Below the pieces are notes generated by a model, which was given only the letters and a program-made list of their open reading frames with translations, ran no database searches and had not been told where the DNA came from. Shown piece after piece: positions 31,587-39,381 of a DNA stretch of 64,000 bases. This stretch comes from Pachyseris speciosa (taxonomy: Eukaryota > Cnidaria > Anthozoa > Scleractinia > Pachyseridae). The translations under genes were made by a program, and so were the position numbers. Position 1 is the first letter of the stretch. Each line of letters opens with the position of its first letter. Location of the stretch: NCBI GenBank assembly GCA_016490735.1, contig JAEMWC010000653.1, positions 442,001 to 506,000 of the forward strand. Direction: 5' to 3'.

Positions 31587-32150
31587 ATGAGTTGTAATTT
31601 AGTAATCCACAATGAATTGAAGAATATGGGGGAGTTCACATGTTCTTTTTGTGATCAGCTATTGGTCAAAGTTGTTAAAAGTGTGAAAGCACCTTGCTGT
31701 GATAAACAGGAATTGTTTAATGATAATGGTGAAAATGTTTGTCTTAATTGTGGTTCCGTTCATGGTTATGATTATTGTAAAGAGTACGTCGAATTTCATA
31801 ATAATATGTATAAAATAAAGCGAAAATCAGTATATCACCGGAAGTACCATATTGAAAATGTGATAAATGGTATATGTCGCAAGAATAGATTTCAAATTTC
31901 TGTAAAAGATAAGGGTAAAATATTGAAAATATTCGAAGAGATAGACACTGTCCTTCCTTTGGTGAATAAGAATCGTAAAAGAATGATTAGCACTAAATTT
32001 ATGCTTAAGCAAATATTTTTAATGCTTGATCTTCCATTTGATGAAATAAAAGTTACTAGATCAAAAAAGACGCTTGGATTTTATGATCAATATTGGGTTG
32101 AGATTCTATTGTTGAGATTTGATAAGATTATTCGTATTATCAAGCAGTGA
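31587..32150 (+). CDS. VLTF3-like zinc-binding protein (putative viral transcription factor)
   Basis: 187 residues. The N-terminal third carries paired cysteines (CSFC at about 13-16, CC near 34-35, CLNC near 50-53, plus HGYDYC), giving a zinc-ribbon-like region. This is followed by a basic VYHRKYHIENVI segment and a helical C-terminal half. The order (zinc cysteines, then Y-x-R-x-x-H-x-x-x-x-(I/L), then a helical domain) resembles the poxvirus late transcription factor VLTF3-like family found in large DNA viruses. It would be expected to activate late genes, and the shared upstream box of the morphogenesis genes is an obvious candidate target; both points are inference. It is the first gene inside the left TIR and converges on the SLATT-like gene, overlapping its 3' end by 11 nt. 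Family assignment is from pattern only, so moderate confidence. Confidence 0.6.
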   Translation: MSCNLVIHNELKNMGEFTCSFCDQLLVKVVKSVKAPCCDKQELFNDNGENVCLNCGSVHGYDYCKEYVEFHNNMYKIKRKSVYHRKYHIENVINGICRKNRFQISVKDKGKILKIFEEIDTVLPLVNKNRKRMISTKFMLKQIFLMLDLPFDEIKVTRSKKTLGFYDQYWVEILLLRFDKIIRIIKQ

Positions 32151-32625
32151 ATTTTTCATCATATTTCTGTAGGTACTTATCAATAATTGGACTATTATCA
32201 GTCACATAATCATCGATATTCTTCATTGAGATTTGTATACTTGAAGCATCAAAATCACCACTTCTCAACTTGTCTTTTATTGTCTTGAGTAGATGTTGAT
32301 AGCTTTGATAAGCATATGTGCAATTCTGGATTTTCAAATCTAGGTTTTTATGCTTCATCCACCCTTGTATCAAAAGTGCTGCTGTACTGATGGCTACCAA
32401 ACTAACACCACCTGTTGCAACGCTTGTGGCGAGACCTCCAGTTGCAAAGATGATGGACAATGAGTTCCCAAGTAATTTCCATTTTTTGAACCGTTTAACC
32501 GCCTGTTTATGAGCCCAACACTTTCTGTGATATGTTCTGTAATAGGCTTTTAATTCATTTACCTGATATTCTGTTAATTCATCTGAAATATGGTTCCAGT
32601 TGAATATGCTTTTTCGCTCTTTCAT
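32140..32625 (-). CDS. SLATT-like two-transmembrane protein
   Basis: 161 residues. A polar N-terminal helix with aromatic and charged residues (KAYYRTYHRKCWAHKQAVKR) precedes two closely spaced hydrophobic helices (about residues 53-88, with a TGG/TGGVS turn). A long amphipathic segment follows (NLDLKIQNCTYAYQSYQHLL). This order (helix, two TMs, then a Y/L-rich cytosolic helix bundle) is the layout of the SLATT family (2TM domains associated with SMODS and SLOG in prokaryotic conflict systems). Those are predicted pore formers (family knowledge). In a virus-like element it might permeabilise membranes or act in lysis or superinfection exclusion; that is inference. It is the most promoter-distal member of a minus-strand group with the PLA2-like and fibre genes. 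Confidence 0.55.
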   Translation of the reverse strand: MKERKSIFNWNHISDELTEYQVNELKAYYRTYHRKCWAHKQAVKRFKKWKLLGNSLSIIFATGGLATSVATGGVSLVAISTAALLIQGWMKHKNLDLKIQNCTYAYQSYQHLLKTIKDKLRSGDFDASSIQISMKNIDDYVTDNSPIIDKYLQKYDEKFTA

Positions 32626-32634
32626 ACATATATT

Positions 32635-33057
32635 TTATATAACTATTCTCTTGAATATGCAATAAAGTATTCCAGAGATCTGACCACATAATGGAGATCT
32701 TTTTCTTCGCTTTGGTGTAAGGTACTTAGGTATAGCATAACTATATCCACGGTCTAAGGAATAACTGTTATAAAATCTTCCATACGCATCATGAAGTATA
32801 CCATGTGTTTGTAATGCATCAATCCATCCAAGTGTATATTCTAAGAAATATGTCAAGCACCCATTTCCAGGACCAATAAGTCCAATATCCTTGTGAGTAT
32901 TTAAATTATTGTTCATTGAAATTTTTACATTAAAATGCTTGTGATACAGATATTGGTATACCAAAGCTGATTTTAAAATTGCATCATCGACTTGAATAAA
33001 TTGTTGTTTTGTTTCATCGAAAAAGAATTTAACATATTTGATTGCTTCTTCTATCAT
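32635..33057 (-). CDS. Putative phospholipase A2-like protein
   Basis: 140 residues, no close homologue recalled. The centre contains IGPGNGC followed, 23 residues after that motif, by LHDAYGRFYNSY. A Gly-rich calcium loop of the GPGN type and a downstream H-D-x-x-Y pair are the two signatures of secreted and parvovirus-type PLA2 domains. In PLA2 the H-D dyad is catalytic, and the gap here is somewhat longer than in the parvoviral form. The rest is helical, with a basic KRRKRS near the C-terminus. Its start overlaps the end of the collagen/lectin fibre gene by 4 nt (ATGA-type overlap), so the two are probably co-expressed. If correct, the element has two different PLA2-like proteins, the other at 43151-44009. 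An unrelated fold is possible. Confidence 0.45.
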   Translation of the reverse strand: MIEEAIKYVKFFFDETKQQFIQVDDAILKSALVYQYLYHKHFNVKISMNNNLNTHKDIGLIGPGNGCLTYFLEYTLGWIDALQTHGILHDAYGRFYNSYSLDRGYSYAIPKYLTPKRRKRSPLCGQISGILYCIFKRIVI

Positions 33058-34118
33058 ATATTATATCGTTGTATTAAAATTTGATGATGATCCAAAATTG
33101 TTTTTTCATCTAACATGAAATCCAAGTATACACAGAAAAAAATAACACTACCGTCAAGAGGTGCGATAGAGCTAGGATCCAAATCACCAAAAGTCATTTG
33201 CTGACTACCACTTCTATTGGCAGCTGTAAAACTTCCAATATGTTTTTTATTCCAATAGATTTTACTTGTGTTTGTTTTTGGAGAAGATAAATTATCCCAG
33301 TGAACAGACAAGCAGTGCCAAACATTTATTTGACCCAAATCATTTACTGAATAATCTGCTATTTTTCTGAAACTTTGTATAGATGCTGCTGGACCAAAAT
33401 ATACACAATTTGATTGATCAACACCACTTATAGCTAAATTTGAACCATTGTAATAGCTGACAAACTTATCATAACCTCCATTGTCATGTCCAAAAAGCCC
33501 ATTTTTCCATGGATTTCCACCTGTATTTGAATTTAATTTATAAACAATGAAAATATTAACAGCATTATTATTTAAATTGATTTGACTTATCATTCTCTGT
33601 GATCCATTAAAGTCTAAATAATAACGACCATTATGTTTATTAGCTTTGGTACAAACAGTGGGTCTTATGTTTAAAGTTGATTGTGTTGCATTATTTTCTT
33701 CATTCGAGAGATCGTACAATGTTTCAACTTTTCTGTTTGCATTCATATCTAAAAAATTATTATTCGCTCTGTCGATTTGATAAGTACATTTTGAGTATAA
33801 TCTGATGAATTCAGAAACCCACAAATCCAAAAAACTATCTCTAACAATGTCAGAAACTTGTGATTTGACGACAACATGATCAGAATCATTGCCTGCTTTT
33901 ACATTAGTCAAATGTTTGTTTCCAAGATCATAGTGACCATCTTGTGTTAATGTAAAACCAATTCCTTTATCACCTCTATCACCTTTAGGACCAATTGCAC
34001 CAGCATCACCTTTATCACCTTTAGGACCAATTGCACCAGCATCACCTCTATCACCTTTTGGGCCTCTTTCACCAGTTCTTGTATTATCTTGATTTTGTGG
34101 AGAATTAAAAACTCCCAT
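33054..34118 (-). CDS. Fibre-like protein: collagen stalk plus lectin-like head
   Basis: 354 residues. The start resembles that of the larger fibre gene (MG[V/A]FN[S/A]P...QD[N/K]T[R/K]TGERGP). Residues about 16-52 are Gly-X-Y triplets with GPKGDRGDAGAIGPKGDKGD, then a link of fibre-repeat type (YDLGNKHLTNVKAGNDSDHV). The C-terminal 230 residues have the look of a concanavalin/LamG-type jelly-roll, for example NIFIVYKLNSN, GLFGHDNGGYDKFVSYYNGS and SKIYWNKKHIGSF. A trimeric stalk with a carbohydrate-binding head would suit a receptor-binding fibre on the virion. A TAATCTAA box lies 12 nt before the ATG. It may be partly redundant with the neighbouring larger fibre. Confidence 0.75.
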   Translation of the reverse strand: MGVFNSPQNQDNTRTGERGPKGDRGDAGAIGPKGDKGDAGAIGPKGDRGDKGIGFTLTQDGHYDLGNKHLTNVKAGNDSDHVVVKSQVSDIVRDSFLDLWVSEFIRLYSKCTYQIDRANNNFLDMNANRKVETLYDLSNEENNATQSTLNIRPTVCTKANKHNGRYYLDFNGSQRMISQINLNNNAVNIFIVYKLNSNTGGNPWKNGLFGHDNGGYDKFVSYYNGSNLAISGVDQSNCVYFGPAASIQSFRKIADYSVNDLGQINVWHCLSVHWDNLSSPKTNTSKIYWNKKHIGSFTAANRSGSQQMTFGDLDPSSIAPLDGSVIFFCVYLDFMLDEKTILDHHQILIQRYNI

Positions 34119-34135
34119 TATAATATTAATTTAGA

Positions 34136-37100
34136 TTAATTCATGACCACTTCAAGTGTGAATGCTGTATCAAATGCTCCACTATTGGGATGTGAATAGT
34201 CAATTATAAAATAGCCTCTCGATAATGATTTATTGACTGAAGCTGTTATTATGTTTCTACTCAAAGAAGGAATTCTATATTCGAAAAAAGTTGCTGGTAA
34301 TGGCAATGGCCCAGCACCTTCAGCTTTTTTCTTGAAATAAAACATCCCCCGCTTCGTTCCTTGTATAATATACATATTCTTGATATGAAAGTTATTATTA
34401 TGAATAACTAAAAATTCAGCACCATATATCAATACAGGCTTCAAAGAATTCTTATCATGTCCTTGATTGGCTTTGACAAAGCAATTTAAATATTGTATTT
34501 GACCAATTATATTATTCCCATTCAAATTTAGATCACCTCCTAATTTTGGTTGATAGAGAGCAAATCCACCCAAATCGAATGCCGTTTCCATAATTACACC
34601 TGTAACGCTTGAACGAAATAGTTTCAAACCATTATTATGAATTCTATGGCCATTTAGATTTAAATCACCACCAAGTTTAGCCTCTTTTATTAAATAGCTG
34701 TTCATATTAATATTATTTAGCATTGTCAATTTACCATTTTCACCATCAAATAAGTTTGTTGCATTATTAATCAAGGCATGTCCATTCAAATCTAAATCAG
34801 TTTGTAATTGCATTTTTTCATTCACGATTTTATAAGCTTCTGCGAAGTCGTAGACACTTGATGGAACGTCTGCTGCTTCAAAATAAATACCATATGCAAC
34901 ACAATGAACTTTGTACTTATTTGGATAAGTTGGGTTAGCATTAATATGAATCGTACAATATAAATATTCAGGTGGTGAACTTACTGAAGGTTTTTCAATC
35001 CATAATAAATATCTCGAATGATCTTCATTTCTGTTATCAAATTTTCTCCCTACAGTTTTATGAATTGTAATTCCACCAGTTGCACTGAATGTTACACTAC
35101 TAAGATTCATTCCTTCATAATCAGGAAATAGCCATTCAAGAATGAAAGTGTATTTTCCATCTTTTATTGTGTACATATTAAATCCAATTCTAGCTCTGTA
35201 AATATGATTAGCTTCTTTATTCAAGTCTACATCAATGACCTTTTTTAAAATTAAATGCGGTGAACGAGGTAAATTGACATATCCATTAACTTTCAAGCCA
35301 TATTCAGTGCTAATTTCATCGATATCATTCATCAAATATTTGAAAGCATTCTTTGGATGAGAAGCAGATGAAATATGACTTCTTTCTAATTGATCTAAAT
35401 TTACGGCATCGGTTTTATTTGTTCCTTCTTTTAAGTTTGCGAGTGTGTTATCACCCATGTCAATATCACCAGCCATTCGACCTCCGACAAGTTTAAGAAA
35501 AGGGGCCTGGTCAACATATCTTTTGTTGGCAGCATCTGTGTTAGCAGTTGGTGTTGCACAGTTGATCACTTTGTTACCAGCCAGATTTAAATTAGCAGTC
35601 ATTTCTTGTGTTCCATCTCGAAGTAGAGTTTGACCGATACTGCTTTTTGATGCGAGATTAGTGTCAATATATGATTTATTCACAAGATCTGCTGGTTGGT
35701 TTCCTATCCCATGACCTGTAATAATAAACCCCCCAAAATCCTGATTGCCGGTCATTATAACACTTCCATCTTTTTTAAGAAATTGAGAAACATCAATACC
35801 AGCAATTTCAGCATCAACATACTTTTTGTTTACAGCATCTTGTGGGTTTGAGGGGTTATCCTGCAGGTTGAGGATTTTGTTTAGTTTCATGTCAATATTA
35901 CTACCAAACGCAACATGGCCGTTTTCAATTTCATAAGCTGGGTCATGGAGAAAGTAAGACAAATTGGTATGATAGCCATAGGCCCCATAAACGATAATAT
36001 GTGTTTTGGTGTTAGACGCAGGAGCTGTGCTGGAAAGTTCCACCTGTATTGCCGCTTGCCCACCACTGGTTTTTTCGATTCGGAAAAGCTTCTTCATATA
36101 ACCATCAACGTGTGGAGTTTGGGGAAAAGGTTTTTGAAATGGCTGTCCAGCGTCGCGCATGTTAATTGTTGGAAGGGTTAAATCGATTGTTGCACTTCTT
36201 GGGTCTGATGGTGAGTAAAACTCAACAACAAAAGTGTACTGACTGTTTCTCAAAGATGTCAAATCAAAACGAATTTTGGATGTAAAGTTACCACTTCGTT
36301 TGATGAAAAAAGACAATGACGACTTGTTTATGTGATAAGGTGATCTGTCAAAATTCTCAATTTGAAGGTTTTCCACACCACTGACTGCAGAAGACTTGGA
36401 TATGTCTTTTAACAGAAAAGCGAATGGGTTGCGTTGAGTACCAGATGCTGAAAGAACAAGGTCATCAACATACTTTTTGTTGGCAGAATCTTTATCAGAG
36501 TTTGGAGATCCAACATTTGTTATTTTATTGTCACCCATGTCAAGATCACCAGTCATTGCAACACTTCCATCTTTTTTAAGAAATGGTGAAACATCAATGC
36601 CAGTAATTCCAGCAATTTCAGTATCAACATACCCCTTTGTGGCTGAATCATTGTTTTCTGTTGGCGCTGCTACATTAGTCAATTTGTTACCTCCAAGATT
36701 CAAATCAGAAGTCATTGCAACGCTTCCATCTTTTTTCACAAAGTTATTATTGAGATATGTTGTACTCACTTTACCTCTTACACCATCATCAACGTATTTT
36801 TTATTTGCGCTGTCTTGTGGAAGTATAGGGCGTGCAACATTAACTATTCTATGAAAACTCATTTTAAGCTCACGATCAAATACAATTCTTCCTTCTTCTA
36901 ATTCAAAAGCTGGGTCGTGAATATGTGATAAAATGATATTAGAAAATCCATAAACACCATAAACTATGACATGATGTTTGGCATTATTTGATAAATATTG
37001 TGAGATCAACAATAATTCCATTGATGTAGCTCCTTGACTTGTTTTTTCAAGGAAGAATATTCTCTTAAGATAACCATCAACAAGATGAGTCTTTGGAAAT

Positions 37101-37708
37101 GCTCTTTTTATTGAATCCTTTCTTTCAATTAAATTAGATGACAGATTGTCGTCATCGACTGTTGCATTATTTGGGTTACCATCAGTATAAAACTCAACAA
37201 CTAAAGTGTACTTTGAAACTTCCAATTGTGTCAGATCAAAACGAAGAACAGTTGTAAGACCAGCAGAAGAAATCACAAAAGACAATGATTTTTTATTCAT
37301 TGAGTATGGGCTTTTATCATAGTCTTCTAATCGCAGATCATTTGCATTTCTAAGAATAGTTGTTTTTGATATATCTTCAAGAAGGAATTTGAATGGGTTC
37401 AATCTTGTTCCTTCAATTGACAACACAGAATCATTGACATATCTCACATTGGTGGCATCTTTGTCAGAAGTTGGGTCTGCTACATTACTAATTTTTTTGT
37501 TTTCAATGTCATAATTACAATCTTGTGTTAATTTGAATCCATCACCTTTGGGACCAACGGCTCCAGTAGCTCCTTGTGGACCAATTGCACCTGTATTACC
37601 TTTTGGACCTCTATCACCTTTTTCACCTTTGGGACCAATTGGACCAGCTGGGCCTCTTTCACCAGTTTTTGTTTTATCTTGATTTATTGGAGCATTAAAA
37701 GCACCCAT
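34136..37708 (-). CDS. Large fibre protein: collagen stalk plus phage-tail-fibre-type repeats
   Basis: 1,190 residues, the second largest protein in the element. Residues about 15-55 are collagen-like (GERGPAGPIGPKGEKGDRGP). About eight copies follow of a phage-fibre-type motif, in forms such as LTNVAAPTENNDSATKGYVD, ITNVGSPNSDKDSANKKYVD and VINCATPTANTDAANKRYVD. These are often preceded by FLKKDGSVAMTGDLDMGDNK. Between repeats lie three paralogous globular blocks containing YTFVVEFY or YTFILEW with GYMKKLF / GYLKRIF, suggesting duplicated beta-sandwich modules. A final unique domain starts near residue 1085. The design implies a long, trimeric, segmented fibre. TTATCTAATCTAAT lies just upstream, with its TTATCTAA 11 nt from the ATG. 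Confidence 0.82.
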   Translation of the reverse strand: MGAFNAPINQDKTKTGERGPAGPIGPKGEKGDRGPKGNTGAIGPQGATGAVGPKGDGFKLTQDCNYDIENKKISNVADPTSDKDATNVRYVNDSVLSIEGTRLNPFKFLLEDISKTTILRNANDLRLEDYDKSPYSMNKKSLSFVISSAGLTTVLRFDLTQLEVSKYTLVVEFYTDGNPNNATVDDDNLSSNLIERKDSIKRAFPKTHLVDGYLKRIFFLEKTSQGATSMELLLISQYLSNNAKHHVIVYGVYGFSNIILSHIHDPAFELEEGRIVFDRELKMSFHRIVNVARPILPQDSANKKYVDDGVRGKVSTTYLNNNFVKKDGSVAMTSDLNLGGNKLTNVAAPTENNDSATKGYVDTEIAGITGIDVSPFLKKDGSVAMTGDLDMGDNKITNVGSPNSDKDSANKKYVDDLVLSASGTQRNPFAFLLKDISKSSAVSGVENLQIENFDRSPYHINKSSLSFFIKRSGNFTSKIRFDLTSLRNSQYTFVVEFYSPSDPRSATIDLTLPTINMRDAGQPFQKPFPQTPHVDGYMKKLFRIEKTSGGQAAIQVELSSTAPASNTKTHIIVYGAYGYHTNLSYFLHDPAYEIENGHVAFGSNIDMKLNKILNLQDNPSNPQDAVNKKYVDAEIAGIDVSQFLKKDGSVIMTGNQDFGGFIITGHGIGNQPADLVNKSYIDTNLASKSSIGQTLLRDGTQEMTANLNLAGNKVINCATPTANTDAANKRYVDQAPFLKLVGGRMAGDIDMGDNTLANLKEGTNKTDAVNLDQLERSHISSASHPKNAFKYLMNDIDEISTEYGLKVNGYVNLPRSPHLILKKVIDVDLNKEANHIYRARIGFNMYTIKDGKYTFILEWLFPDYEGMNLSSVTFSATGGITIHKTVGRKFDNRNEDHSRYLLWIEKPSVSSPPEYLYCTIHINANPTYPNKYKVHCVAYGIYFEAADVPSSVYDFAEAYKIVNEKMQLQTDLDLNGHALINNATNLFDGENGKLTMLNNINMNSYLIKEAKLGGDLNLNGHRIHNNGLKLFRSSVTGVIMETAFDLGGFALYQPKLGGDLNLNGNNIIGQIQYLNCFVKANQGHDKNSLKPVLIYGAEFLVIHNNNFHIKNMYIIQGTKRGMFYFKKKAEGAGPLPLPATFFEYRIPSLSRNIITASVNKSLSRGYFIIDYSHPNSGAFDTAFTLEVVMN

Positions 37709-37729
37709 ATAATATTAGATTAGATAACA
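37709..37729 (-). promoter_or_regulatory. TWNTCTAA box upstream of the large fibre gene
   Basis: On the minus strand the sequence is GTTATCTAATCTAATATTAT followed by ATGGG. The TTATCTAA core (37727-37720) is 11 nt before the ATG, the same spacing as at six other positions of this element. Confidence 0.6.
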
Positions 37730-37747
37730 CAGTGAAGTTTGATCTAT

Positions 37748-37864
37748 CTAATTACCATTATTGCCATTGTTGCCATTGTTGTTGTCATTGTTGCCATTGT
37801 TGTCTTTTTTACCTTTTGTAGGAATCATTTCATATGTATCTGGATTTGGATTGTATGTTGCCAT
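37748..37864 (-). CDS. Small Asn/Gly-rich protein (38 residues)
   Basis: ATG at 37864 opens a 38-codon frame: MATYNPNPDTYEMIPTKGKK, then an Asn/Gly-rich low-complexity tail with Asp, ending in TAG at 37750-37748. A TAATCTAA box (37883-37876) sits 11 nt upstream, as for the flanking genes, which is the main reason for calling it real. The function is unknown; a short flexible tail suggests a minor structural or scaffold peptide (inference). Confidence 0.6.
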   Translation of the reverse strand: MATYNPNPDTYEMIPTKGKKDNNGNNDNNNGNNGNNGN

Positions 37865-37875
37865 ATAATATTAGA

Positions 37876-37883
37876 TTAGATTA
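37876..37883 (-). promoter_or_regulatory. TAATCTAA box upstream of the small Asn/Gly-rich gene
   Basis: TAATCTAATCTAATATTAT precedes the ATG at 37864. The core ends 11 nt before it. Confidence 0.55.
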
Positions 37884-38519
37884 AACTGCACCATAAAAAT
37901 TCCTCTTGATTGTTTTCATTGGCTTGTCAACATAACAGAAGGAATATGGTTTCTTGGTTGCTTCAATGTATTTCTTCTTGTCTATTTCAAGTTCTTGTGC
38001 AATCAAGTTCCTTTCTCTTGAGGATGGGAAATCATAAATGCAGAAGTGACTGCAATTCAATCTGATGGATTTTGGACAGCCATAGAATGATTGTGTGAGA
38101 TATATGACTGAACAGTTCTTGTGTCTTCCCTGAATGAAATAGCTGATTATCTGATCTTGTTTCTTGTCAGTCACGAAATCATCAAAAACAACCAATCGCT
38201 GCAAATCTGTGTCTTTTATTTGTTCAACTGGCAATATCTCTTCTTGACTGCAAACCAAGGCAGGATATCCAATGTGACTGCTTATTTCATCCATTACTTT
38301 CCGCAGATATTGATACTTGTCTTGATCCAAATTTTTTGCATAAAGATGTATCTGACCATAATAAACCAATGGTTCCATAATCAGATGCATAAACAGTGTT
38401 GTCTTTCCAGATCCTGAATTACCAGCCAGCAGCATCCTGAAAGTGTCTTTTGGCATATACGGATACAACTGTCTGAATGAATTCTTTGAACCCTGAATAT
38501 CATAATTAGGGATTTCCAT
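37881..38519 (-). CDS. DNA-packaging ATPase (A32/FtsK-HerA type)
   Basis: 212 residues, the usual size for Polinton packaging ATPases. The Walker A motif GNSGSGKT is at residues 33-40, a Walker B-like LVVFDDFV is near residue 110, and a TQSFYGCPKSIRLNC segment follows at the position of the sensor region. It would translocate the element's DNA into preformed capsids using ATP hydrolysis. It is divergent from the coiled-coil gene, with only 36 bp between the two starts. Its 3' end overlaps by a few bases the regulatory box of the small Asn/Gly-rich gene. The frame is intact, with a normal start and stop. Confidence 0.95.
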   Translation of the reverse strand: MEIPNYDIQGSKNSFRQLYPYMPKDTFRMLLAGNSGSGKTTLFMHLIMEPLVYYGQIHLYAKNLDQDKYQYLRKVMDEISSHIGYPALVCSQEEILPVEQIKDTDLQRLVVFDDFVTDKKQDQIISYFIQGRHKNCSVIYLTQSFYGCPKSIRLNCSHFCIYDFPSSRERNLIAQELEIDKKKYIEATKKPYSFCYVDKPMKTIKRNFYGAV

Positions 38520-38555
38520 ATGTTAATAGTTTAGATTAGTCTAACACAATTGTAT
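38520..38555. promoter_or_regulatory. Bidirectional promoter-like region, ATPase and coiled-coil genes
   Basis: The 36 bp between divergent starts contain TTAGATTAGTCTAA, which reads as TAATCTAA on the minus strand (38538-38531, 11 nt from the ATPase ATG) and as TAGTCTAA on the plus strand (38537-38544, 11 nt from the coiled-coil ATG). The two boxes overlap, so one bound factor could serve both genes. Confidence 0.65.
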
Positions 38556-39360
38556 ATGGATATAGAACGAATGAAAAGGCTTCTTAAAAGTGGAATTGAA
38601 GCTGGAAACAAAACAAGAGAAGTTCGTGATGTTATCAAGACTTATGAATACAGAAAACAGGATGCATATGATACAACATCAGAATTGCTGAAACCCTCTA
38701 TTGATGTCCAGAAGAGTGTAAAAGAAAGTGTCGACAAAAAACAGGATGAAGTCATTGAACAGTTGAAAAAAAATCAACAGGCTTTAACACAAGGACTTGA
38801 TGATGTTATTGAAGCTAATCGCAGAGCAATTGTATTTGGTCAGGAACTTCCTTTAGCAGTTGAAGGACCTGAAGAAGAGGTTTTGACACACAACATATTA
38901 GCGATCGATAACAATTTCGATAGAGATGATAGAATCATATTAAGAAATCACAATCTTTTGAAACCATCCGAATTAACTCAAGTCGCCCCACAAAAACTTC
39001 TTGAAGAAAGGGAGAAAGCTGCAGAAAAAGCCAAGGATATGGGAAGAAGAAAAAAAATCATTCACTCCAGAAGAAAATGAATCTCATAAAAGAGAAATAC
39101 AAACTTTGAAGAAATATAGAGATACGATTTCAGATGTATTAGCTTCTTACAAATACAAAACAGGGAAAGGAATGGGTTCAAGGGATGCATTTTTGGGTGA
39201 CATGCTTTCAAGACTGCAGTTGCTTGGTGGATCTATTTCAGCCGGCAACAACAGCAAAAATGTTCAAGATGAATTCACAAAAATATTGCATACATTGAAC
39301 AGACTGGGAATCCTGAAAACCGGTGAGTTGAATAAAATAATGATGAAATATCTAATTTAA
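38556..39360 (+). pseudogene. Coiled-coil virion-associated protein, frameshifted at an A run
   Basis: The ATG at 38556 opens a frame of mainly charged helices (DIERMKRLLKSGIEAGNKTR, then a Gln/Lys-rich coiled coil) that ends at 39080. The C-terminal part continues in the next frame, from about 39049, through a helical domain (KKYRDTISDVLASYKYKTGK and LSRLQLLGGSISAGNN) to the stop at 39360. The switch point is a run of eight A at 39050-39057, where one extra base would explain the change, so this is either a real mutation or a homopolymer error. Translational slippage by -1 would not give the needed frame. Function unknown; the position next to ATPase and penton genes suggests a structural or assembly protein. 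Confidence 0.65.
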
Positions 39361-39362
39361 AA

Positions 39363-39370
39363 TTATCTAA
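39363..39370 (+). promoter_or_regulatory. TTATCTAA box upstream of the penton gene
   Basis: AATTATCTAATGTAAAAGTAT precedes the ATG at 39382. The box ends 11 nt before it. Confidence 0.55.
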
Positions 39371-39381
39371 TGTAAAAGTAT

